Source: Chloroflexota bacterium
GTDB taxonomy: Bacteria > Chloroflexota > Limnocylindria > Limnocylindrales > CSP1-4
DNA: 7,277 bases
Assembly: GCA_021790715.1 (NCBI GenBank)
Contig: JAJYGK010000065.1
Coordinates: 1 to 7,277 of the forward strand
Direction: 5' to 3'
Shown here: in pieces, positions 1 to 6,358 of the stretch
Layout of the letters: the number at the start of each line of letters is the position of its first letter
How positions within the stretch are numbered: position 1 is the first letter of the stretch
The notes under the pieces: model-generated
Seen by the model: the letters and a program-made list of their open reading frames with translations, nothing else
Database searches by the model: none
Told to the model about the DNA's origin: nothing
Program-made: the position numbers and the translations under genes

Positions 1-223
1 GTTCAGCCTGCTCGCGAACGTCGGCGATGCGAAGTCGCTGATCATCCACCCGGCCTCCACGACCCACCAGCAGCTCTCGGCGGAGGACCAGCTCGCGTCG
101 GGGGTCACGCCGGACCTCATCCGACTCTCCGTCGGCCTCGAGCACGTGGACGACCTGGTCGAGGACCTGGACCTGGCCCTGTCGGCTGCGACCGGGGCGG
201 CCCGCCAGGGGTCGGCGGCGTGA
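1..223 (+). CDS. metY: O-acetylhomoserine sulfhydrylase (MetY-type), C-terminal part
   Basis: This is the 3' end of a gene that begins before the window; codons start at base 2 and 73 residues remain before TGA at 221-223. The residues FSLLANVGDAKSLIIHPAST, then THQQLS, a GVTPDLIRLSVGLE segment and a final DDLVEDLDLAL helix are the typical C-terminal small domain of Cys/Met-metabolism PLP enzymes. They fit best the O-acetylhomoserine aminocarboxypropyltransferase branch, which makes homocysteine from O-acetylhomoserine and sulfide in the cytoplasm. The PLP lysine lies outside the window. The stop overlaps the GTG start of the next gene by 4 bases, and that gene makes the acylated homoserine substrate, so the two very likely form one operon with translational coupling. 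A cystathionine gamma-synthase of the same fold is the main alternative, but the neighbour and the ANVGDAKSL wording favour MetY. Confidence 0.9.
   Translation, partial: FSLLANVGDAKSLIIHPASTTHQQLSAEDQLASGVTPDLIRLSVGLEHVDDLVEDLDLALSAATGAARQGSAA
207..211 (+). promoter_or_regulatory. Ribosome binding site for metX
   Basis: AGGGG lies 8 bases before the GTG at 220, inside the last codons of metY. It supports the GTG at 220 as the real start despite the unusual protein N-terminus, and fits translation coupled to the end of metY. Confidence 0.5.
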
Positions 224-1377
224 CGGCCGTGCAGGAGGTGCATCCCACCGGCGGCTCGCCCGCCGGCCGCGCGTCGCCCGTGCCCGAGTCCGGCCGGGCG
301 GGGACCGTGGGCGCGGAACCCGGCGGACGCGCGACCGGCCCGGACGCCCCCACCGGCACGACCGCCGTGCGGCCGGGCGAGATCGCGAGCGTCCCTCTCG
401 GGCCGTTCCGCCTGGAGAGCGGCACGGTCCTGCCGGACCTGATCGTCGCCTGCCGGCACGACGGCCCGGGCTGGCCCGCTCCGCAGGTGCTCGTCGTCCA
501 CGCGCTCACGGGCTCGGCCGATGCCGCCGGCGACTGGTGGGAGCCCCTCATCGGTCCGGGAAGGGCATTCGACACGAGCCGCGTCGGGGTCCTCTGCGCG
601 AACCTCCTCGGTGGCTGCTACGGGACGACGGGTCCGACGTCGATCGACCCGGCCACCGGACGGCCGTACGGCACGTCGTTCCCCGAGATCACGGTCCGCG
701 ACCAGGCGCGCGCCCAGCTCGCGCTGATCGACGCGCTCGGGATCGGGCGGCTCGCCGCGGCCGTCGGCGGATCGCTCGGGGGGATGGTCGCCCTCGAGAT
801 CGCGATCGAGCGGCCCGGATTCGTCCGGACGGCGATCCCGATCGCGGCGCCCCTCGCCACCGGTGCGCTCGCGATCGCCTGGAACCACATCCAGCTGGAG
901 CTCGTCGAGCGGCTCGGCGACGCCGGGCTGGCCCTGGCGAGGCAGCTGGCCATGACGACCTACCGGAGCGAGGTCGATTTCGGGACGCGCTTCGGACGCG
1001 ACACCCGGCCGGACGGCCGCTTCGAGGTGACCGGCTACCTGGAGCACCAGGGCCGGAAGCTGCTGGAGCGGTTCGACGCAGATTCGTACCGCGCGCTGGT
1101 CCGGGCGATGGACACCCACGACGTGGGTCGGGGGCGCGGCGGCACGGCGTCCGCGCTGCGCCGGCTCGCCGCGACCGGGACGGGGATCGTCGCGATCGGC
1201 ATCGAGGGCGACATCCTGTACGGGCCGGCCCAGGTCCGCGACGTGGTCGCATCCGCACGGGCGGCGGGCGTCGACGCGCGGTACCGCGAGATCCGCTCCA
1301 CGAAGGGGCACGACGCGTTCCTCGTGGAGTGGGATCAGCTCGACGAGGTGCTCCGCGAGGCGTCCGCGGCGGCATAG
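220..1377 (+). CDS. metX: Homoserine O-acetyltransferase, alpha/beta-hydrolase MetX family
   Basis: The 385-residue cytoplasmic enzyme transfers an acyl group from acyl-CoA to the hydroxyl of L-homoserine, activating it for sulfur incorporation in methionine synthesis. The family pattern is clear: LVVHALTGSA at about 91-100, ANLLGGCYGTTGP at 127-139, PYGTSFPEITVRDQ at 149-162 and the nucleophile elbow GGSLGGM with Ser185. The likely catalytic acid is Asp331 in GDILYGPAQ and the catalytic histidine is His364 in GHDAFL. The MetX fold starts near residue 59 (PLGPFRLESG). Residues 1-55 are a Gly/Pro/Ala/Thr-rich extension without predicted structure. In-frame GTG codons at 280, 307 and 367 could be alternative starts, but the ribosome site and the GTGA overlap with metY favour 220. 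Some MetX proteins use succinyl-CoA or serine. The neighbouring MetY favours acetylation of homoserine, but donor specificity is not proven here. Confidence 0.92.
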   Translation: MTAVQEVHPTGGSPAGRASPVPESGRAGTVGAEPGGRATGPDAPTGTTAVRPGEIASVPLGPFRLESGTVLPDLIVACRHDGPGWPAPQVLVVHALTGSADAAGDWWEPLIGPGRAFDTSRVGVLCANLLGGCYGTTGPTSIDPATGRPYGTSFPEITVRDQARAQLALIDALGIGRLAAAVGGSLGGMVALEIAIERPGFVRTAIPIAAPLATGALAIAWNHIQLELVERLGDAGLALARQLAMTTYRSEVDFGTRFGRDTRPDGRFEVTGYLEHQGRKLLERFDADSYRALVRAMDTHDVGRGRGGTASALRRLAATGTGIVAIGIEGDILYGPAQVRDVVASARAAGVDARYREIRSTKGHDAFLVEWDQLDEVLREASAAA

Positions 1378-1398
1378 CCGCGGCGGCACCGCCGGCGG
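1378..1398 (+). terminator. Possible GC-rich hairpin after metX
   Basis: Directly after the TAG stop, CCGC and GGCG can pair with CGCC and GCGG around a GCAC loop, with one bulged G. No T-run follows, and GC-rich hairpins arise easily by chance in such DNA, so this is only a candidate end of the metYX transcript. Confidence 0.25.
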
Positions 1399-1427
1399 CG
1401 CTCCCGGCATCTCCGGCGTCGGCGGCG

Positions 1428-1462
1428 CCCGCGGGGCCCGCACCTCCCGCGGGGCCCGCACC
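1428..1462 (+). repeat. Two tandem copies of a 17-bp sequence, period 18
   Basis: CCCGCGGGGCCCGCACC occurs exactly at 1428-1444 and again at 1446-1462, separated by one T. Each copy contains GCGGG-G-CCCGC, an interrupted palindrome. The pair lies 21 bases upstream of the kdpD-like start. It could be a double binding site or a replication-slippage duplication. Confidence 0.8.
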
Positions 1463-1471
1463 GCCCCGGCG

Positions 1472-1477
1472 CATACT
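1472..1477 (+). promoter_or_regulatory. Possible -10 element for a leaderless kdpD-like transcript
   Basis: CATACT matches the TATAAT-type -10 consensus at four of six positions and stands exactly 6 bases before the ATG at 1484, so transcription would start at or next to the start codon. No Shine-Dalgarno sequence precedes this ATG, which fits a leaderless message. I see no convincing -35 box. Confidence 0.4.
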
Positions 1478-1483
1478 CAGCAC

Positions 1484-3100
1484 ATGGCGATACACCCGCG
1501 GCCCCGCAGCGTCGCGCGGCAGCTGGTGGCGCTCGCCGGGCTCCTCGGCGCGGCCACCATCCTGGTGGCCCTGCTCGAGCACGCGTTCGACATCGTGAAC
1601 GCCGACGTCGTGTACCTGCTCGCGGTCGTCGCCGCGGCGGTCGGCTTCGGGACGGCGGCGGCGATCGGCACCGCGGTGGCGTCGTTCCTGCTCTACGACT
1701 TCTTCTTCGTCCATCCGCTGCTGACGTTCAGCGTCGCCAGCTGGACCGCGGTCCTCGACCTCTGCCTCCTGCTGTTCGTGGGCGCCATCGTGGGCCAGCT
1801 CGCGGCGATGCAGCGGAACCGGGCGGAGGCGGCCGAGCGGCGGGAGCGCGAGGCGAACGCCCTCTACACGGTCAGCCGCGAGTTCGCGACGAGCGATCCG
1901 CTCGAGGCCCTCTCGAGACTCGTCGACGTCCTCGCACCGGCGGCCGGCATGCGATCGCTCTGGGTGGGTCTCGGGCCGGCCCCCGACCACGAGCGGGTCG
2001 TCGCGGCGACCGGCCCCGACGGACCCGCCCTGCCGGCGGTCCACTGCCTCCTGCGGCCCGTCGCGATGCCGGACGCCGCGTGGATCACGCTGCACCAGCC
2101 GCCGCGCTCCCGGGAGCCATCGCGACTGCGCGGCGCCACGGCCTACCGGGTCGTCGTGGAGGCGGAGGGGCAACCGTGCGGGTCGATCTGGGGCGTGCGC
2201 GATCGCGACGCACCGCCGCCGGATCCGGCCGCGACCCGCGTCCTCTCCGCCGCCGCCGAGCAGCTCGGCGGAGCCATCGAACGCCGGCGGCTCGCCGAGC
2301 GGGCCGCGAGCGCCGAGGTCGCGCGCCGCAGCGAGGCTCTCAAGACCGCGCTGCTCGATTCGGTCTCCCACGACCTCCGCACGCCGCTCGCGTCGGTGCG
2401 GGCCGCGGCCGGCAGCCTGATGGACCCCGACGTCGCGTGGTCGCCGGATGAGCAGCGGGAGATCGCCGCCACGATCGACGCCGAGGCCGAGCGCCTGAAC
2501 GAGCTCGTGAGCAACCTGCTGGACATGAGCCGGATCGAGGCCGGCGAGCTGATCGCCCATCCCGAACCGTTCGCGCTGGCCGACGTCGTCCGCGAGGTCG
2601 TGGCCCGCCGCAGGGGACGGCTGGACCCCCGCCACGTGGTGGTGGACCTCGATCCAGGGCTGCCGCCGGTCCTCGTCGACGGCCTCTTCCTCGAGCAGGC
2701 ACTCGCCAACGTGCTCGACAACATCGCCCGCCACACGCCGCCCGGCACGACGGTCCGCATCTCGGCGACGGAGGCGCCGGGGAGCGGCCTCGCCCGGCTC
2801 GTCGTCGAGGACGACGGGCCGGGGGTGCCCGACGATGCACTGCCGCGCCTCTTCGAGAAGTTCTATCGCGTCACGGGGCTGGCGTCGGGAGGCCGGCGCG
2901 GAACCGGCGTGGGGCTCTCGGTCGCGCGCGGCCTCGTCCGGACGATGGGGGGCACGGTCTCGGCGCAACGGGCGGAGAGCGGAGGCCTGGCGATCGTCTT
3001 CGGTCTGCCGCTCGACGCGGGCGCGACGCCGGCCGCCGGCGGAGGCCGCACCGGCGGCACGCTGGAAGCCGGGGCGGAAGCCGAGCCGGTCGCCAGGTGA
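1484..3100 (+). CDS. KdpD-like sensor histidine kinase without the N-terminal KdpD domain
   Basis: This 538-residue membrane sensor kinase should autophosphorylate and pass phosphate to the regulator encoded next. Four hydrophobic segments (about 13-32, 41-52, 56-75 and 87-108), with YDFFFVHPLLTFSV between the third and fourth, match the DUF4118 membrane domain of KdpD. A helical stretch (108-135) and a GAF-like region (about 140-262) follow. The HisKA part has phospho-acceptor His296 in SHDLRTPL. The ATPase part shows the N box (Asn409, Asn413), DDGPG (443-447), LFEKFYR (456-462) and GTGVGL (473-478). Residues 511-538 are a Gly/Ala-rich tail. Full-length KdpD proteins are about 900 residues and carry an N-terminal KdpD ATP-binding domain plus a Usp domain. 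Both are absent, and the ATG at 1484 directly precedes the first membrane helix, so this looks like a genuine short form. The gene overlaps the regulator by 4 bases (GTGA). The sensed signal is inferred to relate to potassium or turgor. Confidence 0.9.
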   Translation: MAIHPRPRSVARQLVALAGLLGAATILVALLEHAFDIVNADVVYLLAVVAAAVGFGTAAAIGTAVASFLLYDFFFVHPLLTFSVASWTAVLDLCLLLFVGAIVGQLAAMQRNRAEAAERREREANALYTVSREFATSDPLEALSRLVDVLAPAAGMRSLWVGLGPAPDHERVVAATGPDGPALPAVHCLLRPVAMPDAAWITLHQPPRSREPSRLRGATAYRVVVEAEGQPCGSIWGVRDRDAPPPDPAATRVLSAAAEQLGGAIERRRLAERAASAEVARRSEALKTALLDSVSHDLRTPLASVRAAAGSLMDPDVAWSPDEQREIAATIDAEAERLNELVSNLLDMSRIEAGELIAHPEPFALADVVREVVARRRGRLDPRHVVVDLDPGLPPVLVDGLFLEQALANVLDNIARHTPPGTTVRISATEAPGSGLARLVVEDDGPGVPDDALPRLFEKFYRVTGLASGGRRGTGVGLSVARGLVRTMGGTVSAQRAESGGLAIVFGLPLDAGATPAAGGGRTGGTLEAGAEAEPVAR

Positions 3101-3813
3101 ACGAGCCGCGCCGCGGAGGCGGCCCCTGCATCCTCCTCGTCGAGGACGACGCCGACACGCGTCGCCTCGTCGCACGAAACCTGGAGGCCCACGGCTACGA
3201 CGTGGAGGCGACCCCGGACGGCGCGACCGCGCTGGCGCGCTGGGAGGCGAGGCGGCCCGACCTCGTCCTGCTCGACCTCGGGCTGCCAGACCTCGACGGG
3301 GTCTCCATCATCCGGCACATCCGACGCGAGGCGAACACCCCCATCCTCGTGCTCTCGGCGCGCGGACGGGAGGAGCAGAAGGTCGACGCGCTCGACCACG
3401 GTGCGGACGACTACGTCACGAAACCGTTCGGGATGTCCGAGCTGCATGCCCGGCTGCGTGCGCTCCTGCGCCGCTCCGCCGGGCCGGACCGGGAGGGTGA
3501 CGGCGCCGTGTGCAGCGGCCGGATCTGCCTCGACGTCCCTCGCCACGAGGTGTCGGTCGCCGGGTCGCCCGTCCACCTGACCCCGCGCGAGTTCGAGCTG
3601 CTGCGCGTGCTGATCTCGGCCGGAGGCCGCGTGGTGACCCGTCAGCGGCTGCTCGAGGCGGTGTGGGGACGGGCATACGCCGATGAGGGGCACTACCTGC
3701 ACGTGCACATCAGCCAGCTCCGCCGGAAGCTCGACGCGGCCGCCCCGGAGCTGGAGGCCGGCGCCGCGATCGAGTCGGAGCCCGGGGTCGGGTACCGGCT
3801 CACGGCCCGCTGA
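3097..3813 (+). CDS. kdpE: KdpE-like OmpR-family response regulator
   Basis: This 238-residue DNA-binding regulator should be the partner of the kinase encoded just before it. The receiver domain (about 11-126) has the acidic residues Glu16, Asp17 and Asp18, phospho-acceptor Asp60 in VLLDLGLPD, switch residue Ser87 and Lys109 in VTKPF. The winged-helix effector domain (about 140-238) contains LTPREFELL (161-169), VVTRQRLLEAVWG and GVGYRL near the end. HYLHVHISQLRRKL closely follows the wording of the KdpE subfamily, where the usual form is HYLRVYVAQLRRKL. The GTG start lies in a GTGA overlap with the kinase stop, indicating coupled translation and roughly matched amounts. KdpE normally activates kdpFABC in response to low potassium or osmotic stress. 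No kdpFABC is present in the window, so the nearest plausible target is the small-protein/transporter pair at 3938-6358. Confidence 0.93.
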   Translation: MNEPRRGGGPCILLVEDDADTRRLVARNLEAHGYDVEATPDGATALARWEARRPDLVLLDLGLPDLDGVSIIRHIRREANTPILVLSARGREEQKVDALDHGADDYVTKPFGMSELHARLRALLRRSAGPDREGDGAVCSGRICLDVPRHEVSVAGSPVHLTPREFELLRVLISAGGRVVTRQRLLEAVWGRAYADEGHYLHVHISQLRRKLDAAAPELEAGAAIESEPGVGYRLTAR

Positions 3814-3852
3814 GGCGCGGCGCCGGGGTGGCCCGGCCCGTCCCCGACGTCC

Positions 3853-3865
3853 GTCGTCCGACGAC
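3853..3865 (+). terminator. Short inverted repeat after kdpE, possible weak terminator
   Basis: GTCGTC-C-GACGAC is a perfect interrupted palindrome 40 bases after the kdpE stop. As RNA it would give a 5-bp stem with a CCG loop. No T-run follows. It could end the kdpDE message weakly or be a protein-binding palindrome. Confidence 0.25.
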
Positions 3866-3866
3866 T

Positions 3867-3884
3867 TGAGCGCTTCCTGAGCGC
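3867..3884 (+). promoter_or_regulatory. Direct repeat TGAGCGC with 11-bp period, possible response-regulator site
   Basis: TGAGCGC occurs at 3867-3873 and again at 3878-3884, one helical turn apart, in the gap between kdpE and the small-protein gene. OmpR/KdpE-family regulators bind tandem half-sites with this kind of spacing, so the pair is a candidate KdpE operator. The same bases also contain the inverted repeat GCGCT-TCCTG-AGCGC (3870-3884), so a short hairpin is the alternative reading. Confidence 0.35.
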
Positions 3885-3925
3885 GACCGGCCGTCGCGGA
3901 CCCCTCCCCTTCTTGGGGCCCGGCG

Positions 3926-3931
3926 GATGCT
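3926..3931 (+). promoter_or_regulatory. Possible -10 element before the small-protein gene
   Basis: GATGCT stands 6 bases before the GTG at 3938, the same distance as CATACT before the kdpD-like ATG. The start lacks a good ribosome site, so a leaderless message is possible. The match to TATAAT is modest and no -35 box is visible. Confidence 0.25.
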
Positions 3932-3937
3932 GGGATC

Positions 3938-4363
3938 GTGAGCGAAGACGACTGGGTCGAGGGTGCCCGCAGATCCCTGCGCGAGCGCTCCGACGACGAG
4001 GAGCCGGCGCCGGACGGCCCCGCCGGTCAGGACGCCCGGCCCCCGGCGGGCGACGACGGCGGCCTGCAGCCCGACGACGACGTGCGCGCGCAGGATCGCC
4101 GGCACCTGGACGCGGCCGTCCGCATGGTGGCGACGGGCGCGAGCCGCTGGGTGATCGTGTCGGGCATCCGTGACGCCGGCGATCTCCTGGAGCGCGGCCG
4201 GGCCGCGGGATCGGACCAGGGCGTCGTGGTGCGCGCCCTCTCGGCGACCGCCGTGCTCGTCGCCCGTGCCGACGCGCTTCCCCTCGCCGCCCCGGCGGGC
4301 GCTCCCCGGGTTGGCGGGTGGCTGTCGCACGCCCTGCACACGCTGGCGTCTATCCTTCGCTGA
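3938..4363 (+). CDS. Unrecognised acidic protein encoded next to the KimA-like transporter
   Basis: I do not recognise the family of this 141-residue protein. Codon use strongly supports coding, since almost every third base is G or C. Residues 1-53 are acidic, rich in Asp, Pro and Gly and probably disordered. Residues 54-112 read as a compact alpha/beta unit: helix RRHLDAAVRMVATGA, strand SRWVIVSGI, helix AGDLLERGRAAG and strands VVVRAL and AVLVARA. A Pro/Ala linker leads to a C-terminal amphipathic helix (126-141, GGWLSHALHTLASILR) that could lie on a membrane. There is no signal peptide or full membrane span. Its TGA stop is followed by TCC and then the ATG of the transporter in the same frame, so the two are surely co-expressed. 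A role as a regulatory or accessory subunit of the transporter is inferred from position only. The GTG at 3938 is chosen because it is the most upstream plausible start after the gap. Confidence 0.75.
   Translation: MSEDDWVEGARRSLRERSDDEEPAPDGPAGQDARPPAGDDGGLQPDDDVRAQDRRHLDAAVRMVATGASRWVIVSGIRDAGDLLERGRAAGSDQGVVVRALSATAVLVARADALPLAAPAGAPRVGGWLSHALHTLASILR
4351..4356 (+). promoter_or_regulatory. Possible internal -10 element before the transporter
   Basis: TATCCT lies 10 bases before the ATG at 4367, inside the end of the small-protein gene, and matches TATAAT at four of six positions. It could give a second, nearly leaderless message for the transporter alone. There is no Shine-Dalgarno sequence before this ATG. 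Reinitiation after the TGA at 4361 is the alternative. Confidence 0.3.
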
Positions 4364-4366
4364 TCC

Positions 4367-6358
4367 ATGTCAACACCGGAGTACCAGCGCGGCCGCAAGC
4401 CGGGCGACGTTCGAGTGCGACTCGACCGCCCCCACGCACGCTACTTCCGCTACGTGGCGCCCGGCGTCTACACCGCCAAGCTCGCCGCCGACGCGCCCAC
4501 GACGCCGGTGGAGCGCGTCGCCGTCTCCGCCCGCCACCTCCTCTTCGGGCGCCCGATCTCCACCGAGAACGAGATCGAGCAGCGGCTGCCCAAGTGGAAG
4601 GCCCTGCCGGTCTTCTCGAGCGACGTCATGTCGTCCGTGGCATATGCGACCGAGGCGAGCCTCTACACGCTCCTCGGGGTGGGCACGATCGCGTTCGCCT
4701 GGCTGCTGCCGATCTCGGTGGCGATCGTCGGCGTGCTCGCGCTCGTCACCCTGTCGTACCGGCAGACGATCCGCGCCTACCCCAACGGCGGCGGGAGCTA
4801 CATCGTGGCGCACGCGAACCTGGGCGTGCTCCCCGGCCTCGTCGCCGCCGCCGCGCTCCTCACCGACTACGTGCTGACCGTGGCGGTGTCGGTCTCGAGC
4901 GGCGTGCAGGCGCTCTACTCGCTGTTCCCGCCGCTGCTCCCCTGGGCCGTGCCGATCATCGTCATCGCGATCCTCGTCGTGATGCTGGTCAACATGCGCG
5001 GCATCCGCGAGAGCGGCACCGTCTTCGCGGCGCCGACGTACGTCTTCCTCGGGAGCGCCCTGCTCCTGATCGGCCTCGGCGTGCTGCGCGTCGTCCTCGG
5101 CAGCCCGCCGCACGTCACCGGTGTCGTCCCCGCCCACGTGCCGGCGGAGACGTTCGGGGTGCTGCTGCTCATGCGTGCGTTCGCCGACGGCTGCTCGGCG
5201 ATGACAGGCACGGAGGCGGTCGCCAACGGCGTGCCCGCCTTCAAGCCCCCGGAATGGCAGAACGCGCGCACCACGATGCTGGTGATGGCGCTCCTGCTCG
5301 GCACGATGTTCCTGGGCATCTCGTTCCTGGCGCACGTGAGCGGCGCCCTCCCCAGCGCCAGCGGCGAATCGGTGCTCTCGCAGATCGGCCGGTCCGTGTA
5401 CGGCGCCGGTCCGCTGTGGTTCATCCTGCAGCTGTCCACGATGGGGATCCTGGTCCTGGCCGCCCAGACGAGCTTCGCCGACTTCCCGCGGGTCAGCTCG
5501 ATCCTCGCCAGGGACGGCTACTTCCCGCGCCAGTTCGCCTTCCGGGGCGAGCGGCTCGCGTTCAACGCCGGGATCGTCGTCCTGGCCCTGCTGTCGATCC
5601 TCCTCGTGGTGGTCTTCGAGGGCCACGTGGAGGCCCTGATCCCGCTCTACGCGCTCGGCGTCTTCACCGCGTTCACGCTCTCCCAGGCCGGCATGGTCCG
5701 CCACTGGTTCCGGGAGAAGGGCCCGGGGTGGCGCACGAGTGCGTTCTTCAACGGCCTCGGCGCGACCACGACCGGGATCGTCGTGGTGATCTTCGCCGTC
5801 GCCAAGTTCGCGCTGGGCGCGTGGATCATCCTGGTCGTCGTCCCGGTCCTCGTCGCGCTGATGCTCTTCGTGCACCACGAGTACGACCAGGAGAGCCACG
5901 AGCTGGACGTCCGGCCGACCGCGCAGATCGGGCCGCCGCACCGCCGCCAGCGCGTCTTCGTCGTGGCACCGTCGTTCACGCGGGCCGTCGTGCAGGCGGT
6001 GAAGGTCGCGCGGACCACGTCGCGCGACGTCTCGATCGTGCACGTCGCCGACGATCCCGAGCAGGGCGAGGAGTTCCGCCAGCGGGTCGAGGCCCAGATG
6101 CCCGGCGTCGACGTCGTCATCATCGAGTCGCCGTACCGCTCCCTCGTGCGGCCGTTCCTGCGCTTCCTCGACGTCGCCCGCGCCGAGGATCCCTCGACCG
6201 TCCTGGTCGTGCTGATCCCCGAGTACGTCCCGCGCCACTGGTGGGACCGGGTCCTCTACAACCAGAACTCGCGGCGGATCCGGTCGGCGCTCGTGGGGCG
6301 GCCGGACGTCGTCGTCCTCGACGTCCCGTACCGCCGGGAACCCGCCATCACCGCCTGA
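4367..6358 (+). CDS. KimA-type APC-superfamily potassium transporter
   Basis: This 663-residue inner-membrane carrier is of the KimA/YdaO type, which imports potassium with protons. After a hydrophilic N-terminus (1-75) comes PVFSSDVMSSVAYATEASLY in the first membrane helix, AYPNGGGSYIVAHANLG (137-153), LLTDYVLTVAVSVSSGV (164-180), NMRGIRESGTVFAAPTY (209-225) and MTGTEAVANGVPAFK (279-293). About twelve membrane segments run to residue 502. Residues 520-663 form a cytosolic Usp-like domain with IESPYRSLVRPFL and IPEYVPRHWWD, as in this family. Potassium-site residues I remember for B. subtilis KimA (Asp36, Tyr43, Tyr118, Thr121, Ser125, Thr230, Glu233) have counterparts at Asp86, Tyr93, Tyr168, Thr171, Ser175, Thr280 and Glu283, all offset by 50. 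General annotation would read amino-acid permease, but these residues and the Kdp-type neighbours favour potassium. The C-terminal codons lie in a tandem repeat. Confidence 0.88.
   Translation: MSTPEYQRGRKPGDVRVRLDRPHARYFRYVAPGVYTAKLAADAPTTPVERVAVSARHLLFGRPISTENEIEQRLPKWKALPVFSSDVMSSVAYATEASLYTLLGVGTIAFAWLLPISVAIVGVLALVTLSYRQTIRAYPNGGGSYIVAHANLGVLPGLVAAAALLTDYVLTVAVSVSSGVQALYSLFPPLLPWAVPIIVIAILVVMLVNMRGIRESGTVFAAPTYVFLGSALLLIGLGVLRVVLGSPPHVTGVVPAHVPAETFGVLLLMRAFADGCSAMTGTEAVANGVPAFKPPEWQNARTTMLVMALLLGTMFLGISFLAHVSGALPSASGESVLSQIGRSVYGAGPLWFILQLSTMGILVLAAQTSFADFPRVSSILARDGYFPRQFAFRGERLAFNAGIVVLALLSILLVVVFEGHVEALIPLYALGVFTAFTLSQAGMVRHWFREKGPGWRTSAFFNGLGATTTGIVVVIFAVAKFALGAWIILVVVPVLVALMLFVHHEYDQESHELDVRPTAQIGPPHRRQRVFVVAPSFTRAVVQAVKVARTTSRDVSIVHVADDPEQGEEFRQRVEAQMPGVDVVIIESPYRSLVRPFLRFLDVARAEDPSTVLVVLIPEYVPRHWWDRVLYNQNSRRIRSALVGRPDVVVLDVPYRREPAITA

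Noticed and set aside
689..3175. 828-codon open frame on the minus strand
   Set aside because: It runs antisense to metX and the kdpD-like gene, has an Arg/Ala/Gly-rich translation without motifs, and is a normal by-product of strong GC bias at third positions.
3906..3918. CCCC-TTCTT-GGGG hairpin before the small-protein gene
   Set aside because: A 4-bp stem is too weak to support a terminator or attenuator and is expected by chance here.
3814..3937. c-di-AMP (ydaO-type) riboswitch before the transporter unit
   Set aside because: KimA genes often carry one, but the 124-base gap is too short for the full fold and I could not see its conserved helices. Only short inverted and direct repeats are present.
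4370..6238. 622-codon open frame on the minus strand opposite the transporter
   Set aside because: Its Asp/Glu/His/Arg-rich low-complexity translation is the antisense image of a hydrophobic transporter gene.
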